Notes under the pieces: model-generated
What the model was told of the DNA's origin: nothing
The model's input: only the letters and a program-made list of their open reading frames with translations
Database searches by the model: none
Position numbers and translations under genes: made by a program
NCBI GenBank assembly: GCA_900766785.1
Contig: CAAFWT010000060.1
Span: forward strand, 1 to 11,040
Source: an uncultured Paraprevotella sp.
Lineage (GTDB): Bacteria > Bacteroidota > Bacteroidia > Bacteroidales > Bacteroidaceae
Direction of reading: 5' to 3'
DNA length: 11,040 nucleotides
Shown here: positions 1-6,673 of the stretch, one piece after another
Numbering within the stretch: position 1 is the stretch's first letter
Layout of the letters: each line of letters begins with the position of its first letter

Positions 1-1
1 A

Positions 2-200
2 GCGAGCGCAACCGACTATAATCTCTCTCGTTTCGATAAGCAGCCGTCGGCCTTTGTGCCTACGCTATCCCACCCTGAGGAAGCCTGCCCTCACCGCGGA
101 CTCCACCTATGAGAATTTCTGCCTAGAGGCTGCCGAGGAGCTGCTCAGGGTGAAGGACCTGGAGAAAAGACTGGAGCACTACAACCTCATGGCAGAGTGA
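2..200 (+). pseudogene. 3' end of an unidentified gene, apparently frameshifted
   Basis: The window opens inside a gene whose start lies upstream. Codons in the frame of position 2 give natural-looking protein (for example DYNLSRFDKQPSAFVPTL) but hit a stop at 110-112. The frame of position 3 gives a natural helix-rich C terminus (YENFCLEAAEELLRVKDLEK, then RLEHYNLMAE) ending at TGA 198-200, while its upstream part looks like noise. A one-base indel at about 65-95 would join the two halves. I do not recognise the family. The charged, leucine-rich tail suggests a terminal helix or short coiled coil. It lies 6 bp before the inverted repeat at 207, so it may belong to the same accessory element. 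The coding reading is reasonable; the frameshift is inferred from protein texture only and could be a sequencing error. Confidence 0.45.
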
Positions 201-206
201 GTGATG

Positions 207-376
207 ATTACAATTACAGTCATTACAGTCCAAAATCGGAGGGTATGCAATTCCACTATATCCCCTCTATAGGATGTATAACATATTAATATATAATTAA
301 TTATAATATATATAATATATATAATGAGGAGAATAGACCCCTCAAAAAATGGACTGTAATGGACTGTAATTGTAAT
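207..376. repeat. Imperfect 26/27-bp inverted repeat around an AT-only core
   Basis: The left arm (207-232) and right arm (350-376) are reverse complements apart from a single inserted base. Each arm carries three copies of the hexamer ATTACA (207, 213, 222) or its complement TGTAAT (355, 365, 371), most in the longer form ATTACAGTC(C). Two further direct ATTACA copies follow at 410 and 420, exactly 10 bp apart. The 117-bp spacer includes 43 consecutive A/T bases (283-325). This combination resembles a protein-binding array next to an easily melted region, as in iteron-type origins or operator clusters. It could also be a small decayed insertion unit. No transposase or replication gene is visible nearby, so the role is unknown. 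Confidence 0.75.
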
Positions 377-428
377 AACGTGAAGTATAAATTTTATCTA
401 TTAAGCAGAATTACAATGAATTACAACA

Positions 429-798
429 TTTTCGGAGACAAGGCCCCCATGGCTCCTATGCTTGGGAAGGGCACAGAATGCATCAAATTACTATGCTCTT
501 AGGCCTCAAATGACATGATTTCGCCCTTCATTCCGATGCTTTTTTCCGCTTTTTGGGCTCATTTGCGCAAAACAGAATTTCTCTATCCGATGCAAACTTG
601 GAAGGAAACGTGTGGTATGATGGCCATTTGGTGGCTTAAAGTGGCGAAAACAAGGGCCCAGTTTGTCGTAAACACCACCGCCGTATGACTCAAACTCAAC
701 CTCTTATTCATCTAAATCCCTAAGAGGCCGCAACCACCCAGGGGAGAGAGAGCGTAAGATAACAGTTACTACAACCACCCCAAAAAAGTAAAGAAGTC
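429..798. other. Gene-free stretch
   Basis: About 370 bp without a convincing open reading frame on either strand; the ATG-initiated frames checked here run for fewer than 20 codons. A 7-bp stem (CCTCTTA at 700-706 with TAAGAGG at 721-727) and a near-repeat of CAACCACCC (about 730 and 772) are the only structures I see. Neither has a T-tract or promoter context that would give it a clear role. The stretch probably continues the eroded segment on either side. Confidence 0.5.
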
Positions 799-917
799 AT
801 GAATATGGATAGCAAGAACAAGTGGAGCATGCCTCACCTTCACAGCCCTGCAGCAGGCGTGGGACAAAGAGATGAGGCTATGCCGAAGACGAATCTTGCG
901 ACATAGCCTCAGTATAG
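799..917 (+). pseudogene. Possible remnant of a small gene broken by two frameshifts
   Basis: An ATG at 799 opens a 35-codon frame beginning MNMDSKNKWSMP that stops at 904-906. Natural-looking protein then seems to jump frames: TFTALQQAWDKEMRL is read in the frame of 836, and YAEDESCDIASV in the frame of 879, ending at TAG 915-917. Joined, these would make a plausible acidic small protein of about 40 residues. That composite reading needs two indels within 80 bp and rests only on how protein-like each segment looks. The alternative is that this is simply non-coding downstream DNA of the beta-galactosidase gene. I do not recognise a family. Confidence 0.27.
873..911. other. Long hairpin with CGAA loop
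   Basis: TGAGGCTATG (873-882) pairs perfectly with CATAGCCTCA (902-911). The loop itself folds further: C884-G900, G885-C899, then AAGA (886-889) with TCTT (894-897), leaving a CGAA tetraloop, one mismatch and one bulged G. The result is a 39-nt near-continuous hairpin. It lies about 50 bp beyond the stop of the minus-strand beta-galactosidase and has no adjacent U-tract on either strand. It could be a weak or Rho-assisted 3' end for that gene, an RNA-stability element, or part of the decayed segment. Confidence 0.55.
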
Positions 918-930
918 ATGGGCGATTACT

Positions 931-947
931 CTTCTCACGCTGAGAAG
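931..947 (-). terminator. Short hairpin 11 bp past the beta-galactosidase stop
   Basis: CTTCTCA (931-937) and TGAGAAG (941-947) form a perfect 7-bp stem with a 3-nt loop, directly downstream of the minus-strand stop codon at 959-961. No T-run follows on the minus strand, so intrinsic termination would be weak. Together with the larger hairpin at 873-911 it may define the 3' end of the beta-galactosidase transcript. Confidence 0.35.
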
Positions 948-958
948 GGCGGCCAGTA

Positions 959-3900
959 TCAGCAGGGACTCACGATGTATGTGAAGTCATAATCAAGGTA
1001 GTTGAGATGATACTGACGCAGAGGCCAGGTTCCCCAACTGTTGATACCTCCCACGCCAAACTGTCTTTGCTGAATCTGCAATACAGAGAACGGACGTTCG
1101 ATGAGGTCGCCGCTATGGCTCTGATGCAGGTTCTTGTCTATTCCGTCGTCGAGGTCCTCGGGCAGATAGGGCAGGGTGCTGCATTCCATCTTACCTGTTG
1201 CGATAAACTCCAGACCATGTCCGGCAGCATCTGTCACAGCCCAACGGCGCACATCGGTATGGTTGCCGCTTTCCTGAGGACGTACATAGGGATGATACAT
1301 CTCTGATACCTTCTGGGTGTAGATGCCCAGGGGCTGAGCATCTCGGTCGATATAGGTTTCCACAGGACCGCGACCATAGTAGGTCACCTGATTGTATTTT
1401 CCGGGCATTACCCACTGCATGCCATAGCGCAGCATGTTGTCGTTCTTCTTCTCGGGGTCTGCCTTGAGCTTCTGACCAACAATGATTTTTCCATCATTGG
1501 TAAGCGTATAGGTGAGGGTCAGTTCTCCCTTGACAGCTGTAAGCTCCAGCACGGAAGTTACAGTGGCGCCTCCGTCCACCTTGGCCATGCTCACCTGCTT
1601 GCACTTGATGCCAGGATTCTTCCATGCGGCAAAGTGCCTTTGCAGATTTGCACCATAGTCATTATCGGTGGGGGCACGCCAGAAGTTGGGTGTCACGCTG
1701 TATCCATCTTCCAGCAAGGGCTGATGGTTGATGTCCAGATAGTCAATCATACCTGTGCGCCTGTTGACGGTTACGGTTACTCCAGAGGCAGTCATCGTAT
1801 AGCAAGCCAGTTGCTCATCGGTCTTCACACTCAGTTCCTTGTTGGTCTGAGCTTTTGCAATTACCTGAGCCACGGTGGGGAATGAATAACCTTGCAGGGT
1901 GAACTGCTGCTCAGCCACTACGTATCCTGCAGGCAGAAGGGGTTCGGCACTACGCAGGCGGAATTCTATATTGGCCAGAACCTCGCTGTCAGGATTCTCG
2001 CTGATGATGTCCAGTACCTCCTGTGCAAATGGCAGTCTGCTCATGTCCACGCGTCGGGTCTCTTGAGGCTTCAGGCCAGTGAGCTCAGGCACGTTCTGTG
2101 TCATGACAGCCTTGCCGTCCACCAGTATGGTGACCAGTCCTTCCACATTGTCCATGCTGCGGAAGAAGTCCTCGTTGTACACTTCTGCCATACCCGTCTG
2201 CATGTCCAGACTCTTTATCCAATAGTTCTGCTGATAATGGCGGAATTCGTAGGCATGGGGGTTAGGTGTGCGGTCGGGTTGCAGTACACCATTGCAGTTG
2301 AAGTTGTGGTCGGTAGCAGGATAGCGTCCGTCATCTCCGCCGAACATCCATATCTGTTTGCCGGTACGCTTGCTCACGCCCCGTACGCCCTGGTCGATGA
2401 AATCCCATATGAATCCTCCCTGATAGTTGGGATATTTGCGTATGAGCTCCCAGTATTCCTTGAAGTTACCACCGCTGTTTCCCATGGCATGTGCATACTC
2501 ACACTGGATGAGAGGACGCGGATTGTTGCCTTGGCAGTATTCCTCACATTTGTTGGGCTCATAGTACATGGGGCAGAACACTTCTGTCTTTCCGTCCTGC
2601 CACATCTGCTCATACTGAACAACTCGTGACTTGTCCAAAGCCTTGACCTCGTCAAATGCTGCATCAAAGTTCTCGCCTTTTCCGCTCTCGTTACCCAGGC
2701 TCCAGAAGATGATGCTGGGGTGATTCTTCTGCACCAGGACGTTGTTCTGGTTGCGCTCCACGATGGTCTTCTTATATATAGGATTGATGGACAGGCTCCT
2801 TTCGCCATATCCCATGCCGTGGCTCTCGAAGTTGGCTTCAGCCACCAGGTATATACCATATTGGTCGCAGAGGTCATACCAGCGTGGATCGTCGGGATAG
2901 TGACAGGTACGCACGGCATTGAAGTTGAACTTCTTGAGCATGGCTATGTCCTCTATCATTCGTTCCACGCTCACCACATATCCGCCATCAGGATCCAGCT
3001 CGTGGCGGTCGGCACCCTTGAAGAGGACAGCCTTTCCGTTGACCAGAATCTGGTTGCCCTTATGCTCCACGCTACGGAAACCCACCTTCTGGGGAATGGC
3101 TTCTATGATACCGTTCTTGTCGGAGATGGTGGTCATGAGTGTGTACAGATGGGGAGTCTCGGCACTCCATATCTTGGGTGCCTTTACTTGAGTGTCAATG
3201 ATCTGTGTGCCTTTCCCTTTCAGGGTCTCGGAGGTTTGCCATACGTTATTGCCATTGGCATCGGTGAGTGTCAGGGTGAGTGTCTTTCCTGCGGCCTGTA
3301 CGGCATCCACTTTCACGTTGAGTGTTCCGTCGGTATAGTTGTTGGTAAGTCCAGCGGTCACGAAGAGGTCCTGGATATGGGCTGCAGGCCGGGCATACAT
3401 GTATACTTCACGTGCTATGCCGGTAAATCTCCAGAAGTCCTGGTCCTCGCCGTAGGAACCGTCGCACCAGCGCATCACCTGCATGGCGATGGTGGCTTTC
3501 TGTCCAGGTACCACATATTTGGTGATATCAAATTCGGCTGCCAGTTTGGAGTCCTCGCTGTATCCCACTTCTTTTCCGTTTACCCACAGGGTGAGGTTGC
3601 TAGTGGCAGACCCCACGTGCACATAGATGCGGTCTCCTTTCCACTGGGCGGGAATGTTGAATGTGCGGCGGTACGAACCTGTGTAATTGTTCTTTTCTTC
3701 CACATGGGGAGGATTGCTGGCAAACTGTGTTGCCCAGGCATAACCTACGTTCTTGTAAATCTTGTCTCCGTATCCGTTCATCTCAAACAGGCCGGGTACG
3801 GGGAATTCGTCCCATAGGGTGTCGTCATAATCAGGCAGGAAGAAATCCTTGGGAGCCAGGTTGTGGTCTTTGCAGAAGCGGAACTTCCAGGTTCCTTCCA

Positions 3901-4102
3901 TTGAGAGGAAACGATTACTCTCTTCCTTGGCTCCTTTCTTGGCCAGGCTTTCCGACTCATAAGCGAAGAATGAACTGCGTGATTTCTCGGTGTTTACTCT
4001 GTTTACTTGAGGGTCGAGCCATCGGGGAGTTTGTGCCATCGCAGTCTGTGTGCATATTGCCACAGAGATTGCGCTTGCAAACAATAACTGTTTTAGCTTC
4101 AT
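959..4102 (-). CDS. lacZ: Secreted GH2 (LacZ-type) beta-galactosidase
   Basis: Hydrolyses terminal beta-galactosides by a retaining mechanism, as is usual for family GH2. The 1047 residues match the length of full LacZ-type enzymes. A signal peptide (1-23, cleavage after AMA) has no lipobox, so the enzyme should be released into the periplasm. Domains in order: N-terminal sugar-binding jelly roll (about 66-238), Ig-like linker (240-345), TIM barrel (345-630), DUF4981-type domain (635-740) and small-chain C-terminal domain (765-1043). The acid/base is E472 in FWSLGNESGKG and the nucleophile E535 in QCEYAHAMGN. Other family signatures are GADRHELD (363-370), NFWRAPTDND (806-815) and YYGRGPVETY (908-917). 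The start is fixed by the signal peptide. No SusC/SusD genes or sugar regulator adjoin it, so it is not part of a polysaccharide-utilisation locus in this window. True substrate (lactose, galactan or host glycan) cannot be told from sequence alone. Confidence 0.95.
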   Translation of the reverse strand: MKLKQLLFASAISVAICTQTAMAQTPRWLDPQVNRVNTEKSRSSFFAYESESLAKKGAKEESNRFLSMEGTWKFRFCKDHNLAPKDFFLPDYDDTLWDEFPVPGLFEMNGYGDKIYKNVGYAWATQFASNPPHVEEKNNYTGSYRRTFNIPAQWKGDRIYVHVGSATSNLTLWVNGKEVGYSEDSKLAAEFDITKYVVPGQKATIAMQVMRWCDGSYGEDQDFWRFTGIAREVYMYARPAAHIQDLFVTAGLTNNYTDGTLNVKVDAVQAAGKTLTLTLTDANGNNVWQTSETLKGKGTQIIDTQVKAPKIWSAETPHLYTLMTTISDKNGIIEAIPQKVGFRSVEHKGNQILVNGKAVLFKGADRHELDPDGGYVVSVERMIEDIAMLKKFNFNAVRTCHYPDDPRWYDLCDQYGIYLVAEANFESHGMGYGERSLSINPIYKKTIVERNQNNVLVQKNHPSIIFWSLGNESGKGENFDAAFDEVKALDKSRVVQYEQMWQDGKTEVFCPMYYEPNKCEEYCQGNNPRPLIQCEYAHAMGNSGGNFKEYWELIRKYPNYQGGFIWDFIDQGVRGVSKRTGKQIWMFGGDDGRYPATDHNFNCNGVLQPDRTPNPHAYEFRHYQQNYWIKSLDMQTGMAEVYNEDFFRSMDNVEGLVTILVDGKAVMTQNVPELTGLKPQETRRVDMSRLPFAQEVLDIISENPDSEVLANIEFRLRSAEPLLPAGYVVAEQQFTLQGYSFPTVAQVIAKAQTNKELSVKTDEQLACYTMTASGVTVTVNRRTGMIDYLDINHQPLLEDGYSVTPNFWRAPTDNDYGANLQRHFAAWKNPGIKCKQVSMAKVDGGATVTSVLELTAVKGELTLTYTLTNDGKIIVGQKLKADPEKKNDNMLRYGMQWVMPGKYNQVTYYGRGPVETYIDRDAQPLGIYTQKVSEMYHPYVRPQESGNHTDVRRWAVTDAAGHGLEFIATGKMECSTLPYLPEDLDDGIDKNLHQSHSGDLIERPFSVLQIQQRQFGVGGINSWGTWPLRQYHLNYLDYDFTYIVSPC

Positions 4103-4185
4103 GAAACGTTAGTATTATTAGTTGAAAAATATGTTTCCTCAGTCGAGTGGTGGGGGCAGAACTCGTATCCTGCTCTTGTTTGCTA

Positions 4186-4193
4186 CAAAGTTA
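4186..4193 (-). promoter_or_regulatory. Candidate -7 box of the beta-galactosidase promoter
   Basis: Read on the minus strand this is TAACTTTG, an exact fit to the Bacteroidetes -7 consensus TAnnTTTG, 83 bp upstream of the beta-galactosidase start. No TTTG is found at the usual 19-21 bp upstream, so the -33 element is weak or absent, which may mean an activator is needed. The 8-bp palindrome CGTGCACG at 4212-4219 lies about where such a factor could bind. Confidence 0.5.
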
Positions 4194-4257
4194 GAGAAAA
4201 TTCTTCATCTGCGTGCACGTTTGCTGCCAAAGGAATGCCCCTGAACAGATTTCTTCG

Positions 4258-4265
4258 TAAATTTG
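4258..4265 (+). promoter_or_regulatory. Candidate -7 box of the comF-family gene promoter
   Basis: TAAATTTG matches TAnnTTTG exactly and lies 67 bp upstream of the phosphoribosyltransferase start. A matching -33 TTTG is not present at the normal distance (the nearest is at 4220-4223, 34 bp away). With the minus-strand box at 4186-4193 it makes a divergent promoter region of about 70 bp between two unrelated genes. Confidence 0.45.
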
Positions 4266-4332
4266 TTCTTGTGCAAATGACAGCAGCATATACATTATAT
4301 ATATTATATAAGGAGCAAGTACCTCTGGAAAG

Positions 4333-5022
4333 ATGAGTTTACTGTCCGATATCACCTCTCTCCTGTTGCCTCGGCGATGCCCCGTGTGTCACCGCAGGCT
4401 GGAGCATACCGAGCAAAGCCTGTGTGCCGTGTGTGCCATGGCTTTCCCCCGCCTGCCGTTGGTTAGCATCGATGACAATGTGATGCTGCGCGTTCATTGG
4501 GCCCACCTGCCCATCGAGCATGCCTTTGCTCTCATGGCTTACCGTCATGACTCTCCCTATCATCTGCTCTTGATGCGCATCAAATATGAGGGAGACACAT
4601 CCCTCGCTTTGCGTTTGGGGCAATGGGTGGGCGAAGAAGCTCAGAAGATGGGGATGGCAGAACATATCGACGTGCTTGTGCCTGTGCCTCTCACGGCCCG
4701 ACGCATGCGTGAGCGCGGTTACAATCAGGCGCGCTTGCTTGCCGATGGGATTGCTTCCGTGATGAATGTGCCAGTGGAAGATATGCTCGTCAGATTGCAT
4801 CAGGGCACTTCTCAGACCCACCTCTCGGCACAGGAACGCGGTCAGAATGCCAGCGGAATCTATAAGGCTCACGTACCACAGCCCTTCAGGGGGAAGAATG
4901 TGGCCATCGTGGACGATGTGATGACCACAGGCTCCACGCTGGCTCAGTGTGCGGAAGAGATTCTCAAGGACGATCCCACCGCACACATCAGTCTCATCAC
5001 CCTGGCATATTCGGGGGAGTGA
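4333..5022 (+). CDS. comF: ComF-family phosphoribosyltransferase
   Basis: The 229 residues match the ComF/GntX family, proteins linked in some bacteria to DNA uptake during natural transformation or to use of DNA-derived nucleotides; the biochemical role is not settled. The N terminus has the family's four-cysteine zinc-finger-like motif (CPVC at 16-19 and CAVC at 31-34). The middle carries VPVPLTARRMRERGYNQA (117-134), and the C terminus has the PRPP-binding loop VDDVMTTGST (193-202) of type I phosphoribosyltransferases. It is predicted cytosolic, with no signal peptide or membrane segment. The ATG start gives the normal family N terminus; GGAAAG abuts the start and AGGAG (4311-4315) is too far upstream, so initiation is probably not Shine-Dalgarno driven. 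The gene stands alone, with 199 bp before gdhA. No other competence gene is visible, so a transformation role is inference. Confidence 0.9.
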   Translation: MSLLSDITSLLLPRRCPVCHRRLEHTEQSLCAVCAMAFPRLPLVSIDDNVMLRVHWAHLPIEHAFALMAYRHDSPYHLLLMRIKYEGDTSLALRLGQWVGEEAQKMGMAEHIDVLVPVPLTARRMRERGYNQARLLADGIASVMNVPVEDMLVRLHQGTSQTHLSAQERGQNASGIYKAHVPQPFRGKNVAIVDDVMTTGSTLAQCAEEILKDDPTAHISLITLAYSGE

Positions 5023-5145
5023 ATGCCGTGTATGGGAAAGCTCCTTTTGCGGCAGAGTATTACCGTAGAAATGCCTTCGGAGAGGAGTGAATATGGGGTA
5101 AAGTGACAATTTGTGTATCTTTTCGTACATTTTGCTTACAGATTA

Positions 5146-5176
5146 TTTGTAAAATGCACGCTTTTTTGTAATTTTG
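5146..5176 (+). promoter_or_regulatory. gdhA promoter, full Bacteroidetes consensus
   Basis: TTTG (5146-5149) and TAATTTTG (5169-5176) are separated by exactly 19 bp, the canonical arrangement for the primary sigma factor of Bacteroidetes. Transcription should start a few bases past 5176, leaving an A-rich leader of about 40 nt before the gdhA ATG. It is the best-formed promoter in the window and predicts strong expression. Confidence 0.85.
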
Positions 5177-5221
5177 CAGCCGCAGTTAAAACAACCAATA
5201 ACAATAATTGTAATTTAAGTT

Positions 5222-6559
5222 ATGGACGCAAAGAAAGTCTTAGAAGATCTCAAAAGACGTTTCCCCAATGAGCCCGAGTATCATCAGGCAGTAGAGGAGG
5301 TGCTGAGCACCATTGAAGAGGAGTACAACAAGCACCCTGAATTTGAAAAGGCCAATCTGATAGAACGCCTCTGCATTCCCGACAGAGTATATCAGTTCCG
5401 TGTCACATGGGTGGATGATAAGGGACAGGTGCAGACCAATATGGGTTATCGCGTACAGCACAACAATGCCATCGGTCCCTACAAGGGCGGCATCCGATTC
5501 CATAAGAGTGTCAATCTGGGCATCCTGAAGTTCCTTGCTTTCGAACAGACTTTCAAGAACTCACTCACCACATTGCCTATGGGTGGCGGTAAAGGCGGTT
5601 CTGACTTCAGCCCCCGTGGAAAATCAAATGCTGAGGTAATGCGCTTCTGCCAGGCCTTCATGCTGGAGCTCACCCGTCATATCGGTCCTGATGTGGATGT
5701 ACCTGCAGGTGACATCGGCGTAGGCGGACGTGAGGTAGGCTATATGTTTGGCATGTACAAGAAGCTTACACGCGAATTCAGCGGTGTGCTCACAGGCAAG
5801 GGACTTGAGTTTGGCGGTTCGCTGATACGTCCCGAGGCCACTGGTTATGGCAACGTATACTTCCTGCAGGAGATGCTGAAGACCAAGGGAGACAGCGTGA
5901 AGGGCAAGAAAGTCCTCATCAGCGGTGCAGGAAATGTGGCTCAGTACACAGCCGAGAAGGTGCTGCAGCTGGGTGGCACCGTGCTGACCATGAGTGATTC
6001 AGACGGATATATATACGATCCCGACGGTATCGACAGAGAGAAACTTGATTACATCATGGAGCTCAAGAATATCTATCGTGGACGTATCAAGGAGTATGTG
6101 GACAAGTATCCCACAGCCAAGTATGTGGCTGGTGAAAAGCCTTGGAACGAAAAGGCCGACATCGCACTTCCCTCTGCCACTCAGAACGAGATTAGCGAGG
6201 AGGCAGCCAAGGCATTGGTGGCTAATGGCGTGATAGCTGTGAGCGAAGGTGCCAATATGCCCTCCACTCCAGGTGCTATCCGTGTATTCCAGGAGGCCAA
6301 GATCCTGTATTCTCCAGGTAAGGCGTCCAATGCAGGAGGTGTCTCCGTATCAGGTCTGGAGATGTCACAGAACAGCGAGCGTCTCTCCTGGACAGCAGAG
6401 GAGGTGGACAACCGTCTGCATGCCATTATGGAAAACATCCATGCCAACTGCGTGAAATATGGTACCGAGCCTGATGGTTATGTCAACTACGTAAAGGGTG
6501 CCAATGTGGCAGGCTTTATGAAGGTGGCCAAGGCCATGATGGCACAGGGAATCGTGTAA
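5222..6559 (+). CDS. gdhA: NADP-type glutamate dehydrogenase
   Basis: Catalyses the reversible reductive amination of 2-oxoglutarate with ammonium to glutamate, the main ammonium-assimilation step in many gut Bacteroidales. At 445 residues it has the size of the hexameric small-subunit class. The catalytic lysine is K124 in PMGGGKGGSDF and the catalytic aspartate D164 in PAGDIGVGGRE. The Rossmann domain has GAGNVA (235-240) and a beta-strand end SDSDG (258-262), as in NADP-using relatives; cofactor preference is inferred. Further signatures are YKGGIRFH (87-94) and PSKAS-like PGKASNAGGV (365-374). It is cytosolic. It has its own strong promoter and is followed by two tandem hairpins. The start is supported by the upstream promoter spacing and the typical N terminus; an A/T-rich leader replaces a Shine-Dalgarno sequence. 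Nothing appears truncated. Confidence 0.96.
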   Translation: MDAKKVLEDLKRRFPNEPEYHQAVEEVLSTIEEEYNKHPEFEKANLIERLCIPDRVYQFRVTWVDDKGQVQTNMGYRVQHNNAIGPYKGGIRFHKSVNLGILKFLAFEQTFKNSLTTLPMGGGKGGSDFSPRGKSNAEVMRFCQAFMLELTRHIGPDVDVPAGDIGVGGREVGYMFGMYKKLTREFSGVLTGKGLEFGGSLIRPEATGYGNVYFLQEMLKTKGDSVKGKKVLISGAGNVAQYTAEKVLQLGGTVLTMSDSDGYIYDPDGIDREKLDYIMELKNIYRGRIKEYVDKYPTAKYVAGEKPWNEKADIALPSATQNEISEEAAKALVANGVIAVSEGANMPSTPGAIRVFQEAKILYSPGKASNAGGVSVSGLEMSQNSERLSWTAEEVDNRLHAIMENIHANCVKYGTEPDGYVNYVKGANVAGFMKVAKAMMAQGIV

Positions 6560-6597
6560 TCACCATTTGTCTCCACCATTGTGTGGAGAGGGATTAC
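6556..6597 (+). other. Compound hairpin overlapping the gdhA stop
   Basis: TCTCCAC (6570-6576) pairs with GTGGAGA (6583-6589). The same right-hand strand continues with GG and GATTAC (6592-6597), which pair with CC and GTAATC (6556-6561) beyond the TAA stop, leaving a bulged A and ATTTG on the left. About 15 base pairs form in all. No T-tract follows, so it is more likely a 3'-end-stabilising or pause structure than a terminator by itself; the true terminator is the next hairpin. Confidence 0.5.
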
Positions 6598-6612
6598 TGT
6601 ACAGGAAAAGGG

Positions 6613-6638
6613 GGGCGTGCCATCTTTGTGGTACGCCC
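6613..6638 (+). terminator. gdhA terminator hairpin
   Basis: GGGCGTGCCA (6613-6622) pairs with TGGTACGCCC (6629-6638), ten pairs with a single G-U wobble and a 6-nt loop, followed by TTTACTT. This is a good intrinsic terminator about 55 bp after gdhA. The short T-tract suggests some read-through into the next gene, which begins 35 bp later and lacks an obvious promoter of its own. Confidence 0.7.
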
Positions 6639-6673
6639 TTTACTTATGACAAACAAAAACCAACAACTGGAAA

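Noticed and set aside
207..376. Insertion sequence or MITE bounded by the inverted repeat
   Set aside because: No transposase, and no target-site duplication outside the arms (GTGATG versus AACGTG); kept only as a repeat of unknown role.
1892..2629. 245-codon plus-strand open frame opposite the beta-galactosidase
   Set aside because: Same reasons: antisense shadow without start context or domain features.
2720..3817. 365-codon plus-strand open frame opposite the beta-galactosidase
   Set aside because: Its translation has no recognisable domain, is rich in His/Val/Gly runs typical of antisense frames, and lies wholly opposite a gene with intact catalytic motifs.
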